Assembly (NCBI GenBank): GCA_963817395.1
Contig: CAWFOC010000003.1
Location: 1,032,290-1,096,289 of the forward strand
Length of the DNA stretch: 64,000 nt
Direction: 5' to 3'
Source: CAWGYQ01 sp963817395
GTDB taxonomy: Bacteria > Acidobacteriota > Vicinamibacteria > Vicinamibacterales > CAVPJW01
Shown piece by piece: positions 57,796 through 64,000 of the stretch. The notes beneath the pieces were generated by a model. That model did not search any database. It was not told the DNA's origin and saw only the letters and a program-made list of their open reading frames with translations. Made by a program: the position numbers and the translations under genes. The first letter of the stretch is position 1; each line of letters begins with the position of its first letter.

Positions 57796-57874
57796 GCGCC
57801 CGTAGCTCAGCTGGATAGAGCACCAGACTACAAATTTGGGGGTCAGGAGTTCGAAATCTCTTCGGGGCGCGCCA
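57796..57874 (+). tRNA. tRNA-Arg, right copy, altered
   Basis: 79 bases. Same acceptor and D arm as the left copy, but the anticodon loop reads CTACAAA (ACA in place of ACG), a stem base is changed (TTTGG), and there is an extra A in the T loop and an extra G in the acceptor. As written it could not work as tRNA-Arg: either read errors or a disrupted copy at an integration boundary. Confidence 0.75.
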
Positions 57875-58024
57875 GCATTTCTAAGGCATTCCGGGTGATC
57901 TCCAACGAAACACAATCCTTCAGGGGTGACAGTGGGGGTGAACAGCCCAATTCCCAGCGCATTGCGGCACCTGCCTTGGAGAAGTTGGCTATAATAATGT
58001 GAAGCGTGTCACGCGGAGTTCGCT

Positions 58025-58224
58025 ATGCCCATTCCCACCGGACTTATCTGTGCAAAGTGCGGCAACGTCTTCGGCGCGATCTACAAGCCGGCGCAGAAAA
58101 ACTCGATGGGCTAACCGCCGTCTGCGGTCTGTGCATCAATAAGCACCACAAGGAAACGGGCAAGGTGCCGACAACGCCAGAGGAGTGGGACGCGATCCTT
58201 GGGGCGTTGCCGCCCGGAATGTGA
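58025..58224 (+). CDS. Small zinc-ribbon protein, one frameshift
   Basis: About 66 residues: MPIPTGLICAKCGNVFGAIY from ATG 58025, a shift in the A5 run near 58,100, then LTAVCGLCINKHHKETGKVP and EEWDAILGALPPGM. Two CxxC pairs predict a zinc ribbon. First gene after the tRNA-Arg boundary. A TATAAT box lies upstream at about 57,993. Function unknown. Confidence 0.6.
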
Positions 58225-58268
58225 GCTTTGGTAAACCGAGCCGCTAGGCTCCCCCGCACATATGCTGA

Positions 58269-58975
58269 TTATCGCTCAGTGCCCACTGCGTGCCCGTATC
58301 CAAATTGAGTGCGAGAAACACGTTTCCTCGCGTGTCTCCTTGGGGAAGAATGATGCAGCCCGCTCATCAAACAAAGAACCACTGACTGGCTGGGCTTTAT
58401 TTCATATAGGTCGTCTCGCCCATAAGAAATTTGAGCATCTCCATTCTCATATTCTATTAAGGTACCTTGATCTCCATTTTCATCGGTCACCGGCTCGCCA
58501 AATCGCGTTGTTACTTTTAGAATTCGCTTTAGATAGTCGCCGGGCTTAGAGATTGCTGTGACAGAATATGCGGAAGTCGCGTAGGTCGAGGCTTTTCGAC
58601 CCATCATACTCTTTGCGAATAGCTCGACCCAAGGTGACTTGCCCCCATAGGTCTGAAGCGCTCCTCGCTTGGATGGCGGCAATGCACGCTGCGTCGGAGC
58701 GGCAACCCCCGCGGTCAGCAAGATAGGCAGTTGCGACTTCGTCCTTTTTGCGAAATTCCGGAGCATACCGATGGAAAGCCTCGGATATCAAAACGTCGAT
58801 ATCTGCCGAAACCCAATTCTCGACAGATCGTGATCTCGTCGGGCGTTCGCGCCTTACGACAGTCGAATGACGGGCTGGCAGCTGCTGCCGGATATGCCGC
58901 TAGCAAGCCTATCATCGCTAGAACGAAGACGTGCCAAATTGGGGTAAGAAGTTTCAAAGGCGCTGCGGACGACAT
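58269..58975 (-). CDS. Secreted LprI-like protein, frameshifted
   Basis: ATG 58975 with signal peptide (ending AYPAAAASPS). SFDCRKARTPDEITICREL is the Cys-bearing opening of the lysozyme-inhibitor LprI-like family, and CRSDAACIAAIQARSASDLW is its second Cys block. Frames change near 58,800 and about 58,645. The tail (GDYLKRILKVTTRFGEPVTD) continues to 58,269. An alternative is that the tail belongs to a separate overlapping gene. Confidence 0.55.
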
Positions 58976-58977
58976 CG

Positions 58978-60780
58978 TTAGGCCGCTTCTGCGCCGTCGT
59001 CTGCGCGGTTTGTTCGCAGCTTGCGGCCCATATCTCGCCGCACGTTTTGAAGTGCGTCCGTGAAGTCATCAGCAGACATGCTCAGGCTCTCAGGTGACGA
59101 CGCCAACTCAAGAGCCTTCTGGTCCCACTCTTTATTTAGCTGTTTAGCCAACGCGAAGACGACAGTACGCCCCACTCTCAGGATCATCGTGCGTTCCGCG
59201 TGTTGCTTTGAAAGTGTGCGCATGGCGTCAACGTCAGACGCGTCAGCGTATTCTGCCTCGAGCTGGGCTCGCATTTCAGACAAAGCCGGGTACTGCATGT
59301 TGATGAACAGTTGCCCGGCTTCCATGACGTAACGGCCAGCATGTCTTTTGATTCCTTTCTCTTCAATCTCGTCATCGTCGGAGAGAGGAATGATTTCTGG
59401 TGCTCGCTCCAAGTTCTTGAACATCTCGGCCCGCTTTGCGCCGGTTGGAAGCACGGATAGGTCGGAGGGCTTTTGGCTGCCGTTCCCGGAGCCGCCATCG
59501 CCGACCCCGCGGCTAATCTCGCTGGCACTTCCAGTTCCGGGGCTGACGTTAGTATCGCCATGTGGAACGACCCGGGGGCTAACCCTCTTCACCCTGAGTT
59601 GATTTAGCAACTTCTGGAGTTCGTTGCGTATGTCGTCGCCGGTTACGCTATCAGGGGCGAAGGAGCGAATAAGATCAATAAGCCAATCGGGTCGATGCTC
59701 GCGAACAAGATCGGCAAAATCGTACTTGAGATCATGTGCGGCTGCTCCCCGGTAGCGTATCGTAAGAACTGCCGATAGCCATCGGAAACAACAAGCTGCT
59801 CGGCGGGTAGTTCGATGTGCACCGAGATGTGCTTCGCGCCGAACGGGATACCAAATATTGGCGCGTCGAACGTCCAGGCGCGACCTTTGCGCACGTCGTA
59901 CATTTCGTCTCTGTATACGATTGCGCAGGTGCTTACGGCCGACGCTATTGCCCCACTGATGGACTTGTTGTGGCCTGTTCCGGTCGTCTTTTCGTACGGG
60001 GCATCGTATAGATAATGTAACTTTATGCCGCCTGTAGCATCGACAGTCTCGTGCTGTTCGAATACGTTAAGTCTCGCTGGGATCGGTACGAACTGTCTAT
60101 TTCCATCGAGCTTGTTCGTTCCTTTGAGTAGTGTGACCTTTACTCCGTCCGGTAGTCGGTAGAACCGGTGGTAAAGGTATGTCGCTAACCACTGGGCTTC
60201 TTGTTCGGGATTACCGTTGTATGGGTCCTTAACGGTGTCTTGCGGTGCTTCGTTTCCGAGCAACATGACTTCAGTCCAGTCGAAAGTAAGTGGCTTCTCT
60301 TCATGCGGGCGAGTTCGGTTACGTCGGTGACTTCTAGATATTCGCCGGTGTCTGGATGATAGCGGCGGAGACGACCGTATATTCCGTCTCGTTTGCACAG
60401 CACGACTTCATGAACCCGGCCATGCTTGCAACGAACGGTAGCGCATGCCACGCTGGTTGGAGGCAGGGAGAAAGTTTCGCACCGATTCCGAAGTTGCCGG
60501 TCAGGCTCTTTTCCTTTCCAATCGATGACGCGATATTGCAGATGCGCAGTAGTTCGGCTGCGTCCATTCCGGGGCCTGTATTCCAGATTGCCAAGTTAGT
60601 TGCCGTGTCATCTTGTCACTGATTTCCACGAGATCGCAGCCTTCCGGTGCGAGCTGCGATGCTTCAAGGGCATTCATCATCAATTCGCGCGCCATCATCG
60701 TCTTTGGGCAACGCTCGATGAGGCTTGCGACGAGGAAGTCTTCGTCGGCGACTTCTAGCGCTGTTACGGCGTTAGGTCAT
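58978..60780 (-). CDS. GHKL (HSP90/MutL-like) ATPase, about 600 residues, frameshifted
   Basis: ATG 60780. N-box MMARELMMNALEASQ, G1 box IWNTGPGMDAAEL, lid/G2 ASSIGKEKSLTGNFGIGAK. The large middle (QWLATYLYHRFYRLPDGVK, NKSISGAIASAVSTCAIVYR, FDAPIFGIPFGAKHISVHIE) is conserved-looking but unnamed. The C-terminal 210 residues (59,610-58,978) are helical and acidic. Shifts near 60,775, 60,600, 60,440, 60,300 and 59,640. It has no kinase H-box, so it is an HSP90/MORC-like ATPase. Coupled to the small gene upstream. Confidence 0.75.
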
Positions 60781-60787
60781 GTTCCTC

Positions 60788-61008
60788 TCAGAGTTTGAAG
60801 TCGCCGCCCGCCTTGCCTCGGGGCGACTTGAATCGCCTTTCGACGGTGGAGACGGCTTCTTTCAGGGCACGGACAATCTTGCGTATTTCCTCTCGTCGTA
60901 CTCGTAGATTTGTCTATTTGACAGATTGCCGATTCGAGAGATGGCTTCGATTGCTTGGTTGGTTCGGTTCTCAGCCGACTGACGAAATTTGTCCCGTTTT
61001 GTATCCAT
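60788..61008 (-). CDS. Small coiled-coil protein upstream of the GHKL ATPase, one frameshift
   Basis: About 73 residues: MDTKRDKFRQSAENRTNQAI and EAISRIGNLSNRQIYEYDE, then a shift near 60,895, then IRKIVRALKEAVSTVERRFK and a basic tail (SPRGKAGGDFKL). Helical, highly charged. It ends 7 bases before the ATPase start, so the two form an operon; probably a partner or regulator. Confidence 0.55.
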
Positions 61009-61169
61009 ATCGCGACCTTTGCTGGATAAATGCGAGGGGGTCTTTCCGGTATCGGGGAGGGACAAATCCAAGCGCCTTTCCTACTAATCCACCAAATAGT
61101 CGTCGTATATTCACGTAATATTTGTCGCTCCACGTGTCAAGGCCGCAGTGAGATGCCCTCAAGAAGCTG

Positions 61170-61415
61170 GTGAAAACCCAGCAAAAGTTCGCCGAAGCGG
61201 CCCGAAGTTCTATTAGTAGGTTGGGACAGCAGCCAATAACCGGATGTGTGGGGGACACAGATGGATCGTCATCAGTTCTTTTGGTTGGAGTTACATCTCG
61301 CGAGATTGTCGTGCGGATGCGCGGCACAGCCTTACGCGCCGCCTACTTCAAAGGTGACTTGCCTTGGTTGACGATGACCGGAGTTGCCGTCCACCGATCC
61401 GGATGCGCCGATTAG
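61170..61415 (+). CDS. Hypothetical protein
   Basis: 81 residues from GTG 61170. KTQQKFAEAARSSISRLGQQ and VVRMRGTALRAAYFKGDLPW look protein-like, but no family was recognised, and a competing open frame lies on the other strand. Confidence 0.3.
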   Translation: MKTQQKFAEAARSSISRLGQQPITGCVGDTDGSSSVLLVGVTSREIVVRMRGTALRAAYFKGDLPWLTMTGVAVHRSGCAD

Positions 61416-61533
61416 CTCGACCGACTTTCGGGCCGTCGCGTGGGAAGCAGCGAACACCAAAGCCCGCGAAATCGGGTGGATTGTTTAGGCATCGAACGCA
61501 TCTGTCCTTCGAGCCACCGAACGCTCCACTTTC

Positions 61534-61773
61534 TTACCGCTGATCGCGCTTGAACTTGTCGCGGCCTCTCACGTAGCCGCTGTGCGCATCTTGCGTCTGT
61601 ATATCCGGTAACTCTTGTCGCGTCTGCTCTCTCAGCGCAGCACAGTCATCCGGTGCCATCGCCGCTGGGACGCCATTGTGCTCCCATGTGTTGCAGTTTA
61701 CGCAGCCGCATAGGTGCAGACCGTAATAATCGACGAGCACCAATCGTGTGCTGCAGAATGTGCAAACCCCCAT
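61534..61773 (-). CDS. Small zinc-ribbon protein
   Basis: 79 residues. MGVCTFCSTRLVLVDYYGLH and LCGCVNCNTWEHNG give CxxC and CxCxxC clusters at the N-terminus, the rest acidic/basic helix. GGAGGG lies just upstream of the start. Divergent from the DUF5131 gene. No named family. Confidence 0.55.
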   Translation of the reverse strand: MGVCTFCSTRLVLVDYYGLHLCGCVNCNTWEHNGVPAAMAPDDCAALREQTRQELPDIQTQDAHSGYVRGRDKFKRDQR

Positions 61774-61889
61774 CCATTAGCCCTCCGCTCCTAACGGAAA
61801 GATATAGAGGTAAGAACAAAATAGCAACTCTCCTTGCCGCCTTAGGATATTGATGATTTTCTGCTCCTATTGATTTTAGGGTGTGGCGG

Positions 61890-62649
61890 ATGGCGGACCA
61901 GACTCCAATCGAATGGACTGACTCGACCTGGAACCCCGTCACGGGCTGCACGAAGATCAGTCCCGGTTGCGAGCACTGCTATGCGGCCCGGTTCTCAGAA
62001 CGCTTTCGAGACGTGCCCGATCATCCCTTCCGCTTCGGTTTCGATCTAACGTTGCGACCAGAACGGCTCACGTGCCCCTCGCATGGCGACGCCCGAGAAT
62101 GATCTTCGTCAACTCTATGAGTGACCTCTTTCACAAGAAGGTTCCGTTCGAGTTCGTGGATCGCGTGTTTGACACGATGGAAAAGAGGCGACTGGCACAT
62201 ATATCAGGTACTGACGAAGCGGAGTTCGCGGATGCGGGACTATGTGCGCCGTCGCTACGGTCGTCAGAAAGCGCCTCCACATATCTGGCTCGGTGTATCC
62301 GTCGAAGATAGGGCGAGGCTGTCGCGTCTGCGCCATCTCGCGCAGACACCGGCGACAATACGCTTCTTATCGCTTGAGCCATTGTTAGGGCCGATAGGCC
62401 GGTTTCCGCTCGCCGGTATCTCTTGGGTCATTGCCGGAGGCGAAAGTGGTCCCGGTGCGCGGCCCATGGATGCCGAATGGGTTAGAGAGATCCGCGATCA
62501 ATGCCTTGACGCTCGCGTTCCATTCTTCTTCAAGCAATGGGGCGGGCGACATCCGAAGAGCGGCGGACGCGAACTCGACGGACGCCAGTGGAGCGAATGG
62601 CCGTCGAAATCGTCAACGCCTCGCGCTCGCAAACGGCAAGACCCTTTGA
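61890..62649 (+). CDS. DUF5131 / phage Gp37-Gp68 family protein, frameshifted
   Basis: About 250 residues from ATG 61890. The N-terminus TPIEWTDSTWNPVTGCTKIS and PGCEHCYAARFSERF carries the three-Cys motif C-x6-C-x2-C, followed by MIFVNSMSDLFHKKVPFEFV, WHIYQVLTKRSSRMRDYV, HIWLGVSVEDRARLSRL, WVIAGGESGPGARPMDAEWV and VPFFFKQWGGRHPKSGGREL. These are the complete family blocks. Shifts near 62,080 and 62,190, and the exact end is unclear. The clustered cysteines suggest an iron-sulfur or radical-SAM-like enzyme; activity unknown. Convergent with tcmP. Confidence 0.88.
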
Positions 62650-62662
62650 CCATCGGCGCTCG

Positions 62663-63524
62663 TTATTGTTTCCAAAGTCTGATCGCGTGGTCGCTCTTTG
62701 AGGCGAGAAGAAACCAATATAGTGGCGCTCGATTGGTCCCCCGAATGAGGCGCATCTTTACCGAAGGCCAAACAAGTCCGGACACTAGCGTGCGCCAGTA
62801 CTCTACGAATTGGCGGCTCATCTCTATGGGCGTTTTGCGCGGGTCGACGCGATCTCTCCAACCTGGTGCGACGTTGTCCCATGCCCGTTCGGCATGACGC
62901 TCGCGAATGTTGCGGTGTATGTCCATTGCGCTCAGATGGATCAACAGGTCCGGACGTTCTAACGAGCCAAGCGATTTGATCAACTCAAAGTCGAGAGAGC
63001 GCAGATCGTAGGGGTCAAGTAAGGCTAGGTTCAAGCCGTCACGGGCGATGTGCTTCTGCACTTCGACGATGGCGCGGGTTGCCGGCTCCTTCAATTTCGA
63101 CGACCGGCGCGTTGGATTTCCGCAAGCGCTTGCCACAAGCATCCAGCCGTTCAGGAACTGCATCACTTATTATCATTCGAGAGAATGGACCGCAGTCGCG
63201 ACTTGAGTTCCATGCCGTCTATGGCGCTGCCGTCGATCCATCCACCGCCCTGCACGAGGGCACGCCCGCAAAATAGGTCGATAAAAGTCGTGTCCTTATC
63301 CCAACCGTGCCATTTCTTTCTGGTTGGACCAGAGGCTCGAACATAGTGATCCAAATAGTGATACTTCTCTGGCGTGTGAGGCTTAACAACCTCCGCACAC
63401 AACCCATCATCGTCCTCGATGATCTCAACGTCGTCATTGGACTTGCTGATCTTGCGCGGGCAGCGAACTCGAACCGCGTCAGGAAACAAGTCACCCTGTT
63501 GGGTGTTGCCCTTGAATTATCCAC
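62663..63524 (-). CDS. tcmP: Three-Cys-motif partner protein TcmP, frameshifted
   Basis: About 285 residues. N-terminal part HTPEKYHYLDHYVRASGPTR and TTFIDLFCGRALVQGGGWID; middle ERLDACGKRLRKSNAPVVEI; C-terminal part GLNLALLDPYDLRSLDFELI, RPDLLIHLSAMDIHRNI, VAPGWRDRVD and LYWFLLASKSDHAIRLW. These are TcmP family blocks, a methyltransferase-like Rossmann fold (DLFCG, LLDPYDL). Shifts near 63,430, 63,165 and 63,080. The family is named for co-occurring with three-Cys-motif DUF5131 proteins, as here. Confidence 0.87.
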
Positions 63525-63942
63525 TCCTTCGTTTGAAGGTGTGGCCGGTGAGGGTTGACCCCTTCGCCGAGACTGCTAAAGCTGGCCTGGCTCTGGGAGG
63601 ACGGCGTATAAACAGCGCCACACCAAATTTTTGAAAGGCTTGTCGCGACAACCTTGCTGAGGGAAAAAGTTTGCGGCAGCCTTTTTGCTTAGATCAGCGA
63701 ACATCTGGATTTGCAAGTAGCGGACCGCATAATCAACCCGCTATCCCCCTTATCCACAATACCGAGGGCGTTTGTTCCGCGTGTACCCCCGTTGACAGTG
63801 ATATTCCAAAACGGATTCAGCGGCCTGATTTTCGACGGATTGAAAGTCTTTAACAGCTTCTCCACATGCTGTGCCCAGGGGGTCAACATAACAGCGGGTA
63901 AACCGCCCAGCGTGCACGCCTCGACCGGCCAGGCCAAAGACG
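63525..63942. other. Island spacer with a DnaA-like box, no confident gene
   Basis: About 420 bases, AT-richer. Short frames on both strands lack recognisable content. TTATCCACA occurs at 63,750-63,758 and a near match TTCTCCACA at about 63,859; two sites are too few to call an origin. Confidence 0.4.
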
Positions 63943-64000
63943 ATGAAAAAACGAGTTCCCAGTAAGAAAGAAGCGATCAAGCGAGCCGCGCACGAACTGG
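63943..64000 (+). CDS. Start of a gene cut by the window edge
   Basis: ATG 63943 opens a frame with no stop to the edge: MKKRVPSKKEAIKRAAHEL, basic and helical, 19 residues visible. Cannot be assigned. Confidence 0.3.
   Translation, partial: MKKRVPSKKEAIKRAAHEL

Larger units (their letters stand above)
52125..57875 (-). repeat. Right arm of the inverted repeat
   Basis: Mirror of 46,354-52,107, 5.75 kb, ending one base past the second tRNA-Arg. Carries the same eight genes in inverted order and orientation. Confidence 0.93.

Noticed and set aside
57796..57874. Right tRNA as a tRNA-Cys because of anticodon ACA
   Set aside because: The body is that of tRNA-Arg(ACG); bacterial tRNA-Cys uses GCA. 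Extra bases in the T loop and acceptor point to error or decay.
46354..57875. Palindrome explained as a fold-back read of a single DNA molecule
   Set aside because: Sequencing error cannot create the many synonymous third-position changes and the diverged oxidoreductase tract. A join of two related genomes or a real diverged duplication is needed.
60971..61327. Minus-strand frame upstream of the small coiled-coil gene
   Set aside because: Some stretches look protein-like, but there is no recognisable family, start or ribosome site, and it competes with a frame on the other strand.
1..64000. CRISPR array
   Set aside because: No series of regularly spaced short repeats was found on either strand.

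Overview
The window is not one uniform genome. Bases 1 to about 33,960 read as a high-GC Acidobacteriota chromosome, probably of the Vicinamibacteria type. The taxonomic marker is a VWA protein of the Acidobacteria-restricted type at 28,861-29,787; dispersed heme-copper oxidase and oxidase-assembly operons fit the same origin. From about 33,960 to the end the genes look alphaproteobacterial (Hyphomicrobiales, methylotroph-like): a quinoprotein-relay hydrolase, a SoxYZ-like carrier, rpmH-rnpA-yidC and tRNA-Arg(ACG). The switch falls inside one open frame that joins the first half of a DGQHR protein to the last third of a zinc metallohydrolase. This is the signature of a chimeric contig or an extraordinary fusion. 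Single-base frameshifts occur throughout, rare on the left and dense on the right, and look like indel errors of unpolished long reads. Genes are therefore annotated across frameshifts.

Left part (energy metabolism). nuoL (5' cut), nuoM and nuoN are followed by atpZ, an atpI-like gene, atpB and atpE, whose c-subunit carries most of the sodium-binding residue set. Next come a broken lipoprotein with an HExxH motif, a TPR protein, and a serine hydrolase fused to a NamZ-like muramidase. The minus strand then holds a tightly overlapping oxidase-assembly operon (cupredoxin lipoprotein, ctaA, ctaB, ABC ATPase, ABC permease, DUF420). After an M23 peptidase, tRNA-Glu(CTC) and another TPR protein come ctaD-ctaE-ctaF, two small genes and ctaC. 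The rest is an imino-acid reductase/racemase pair, a gamma-glutamyltransferase, the VWA protein, an FTR1 iron permease, a membrane acyltransferase-like protein and a Tat-exported class V aminotransferase.

Right part. The quinoprotein accessory genes are followed by a hybrid sensor kinase coupled to a REC-adenylate cyclase, two membrane proteins (one with a degenerate K+ channel filter), DUF2147 and DUF1697 proteins, and an AT-richer stretch (42.3-46.3 kb). In that stretch an autotransporter-type beta-strand protein is flanked by about 350-bp direct repeats.

The most striking structure is a 5.75-kb inverted repeat (46,354-52,107 and 52,125-57,875) around a 17-base spacer inside yidC. Each arm carries yidC', rnpA, rpmH, a TVP38 membrane protein, a FAD disulfide oxidoreductase, a sensor kinase, a small membrane protein and tRNA-Arg. 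The arms differ by many synonymous changes, and the oxidoreductase differs much more, so they are diverged homologues and not two copies of one molecule. Homology stops one base past the tRNA CCA on both sides.

Beyond the right tRNA (57.9-64 kb) lies an island-like block: zinc-ribbon proteins, an LprI-like secreted protein, a large GHKL/HSP90-like ATPase with a small upstream partner, and a convergent DUF5131 (phage Gp37/Gp68) and TcmP (three-Cys-motif partner) pair. The function of this block is unknown. It is the best candidate here for an undescribed, possibly defensive or RNA/DNA-modifying, system.
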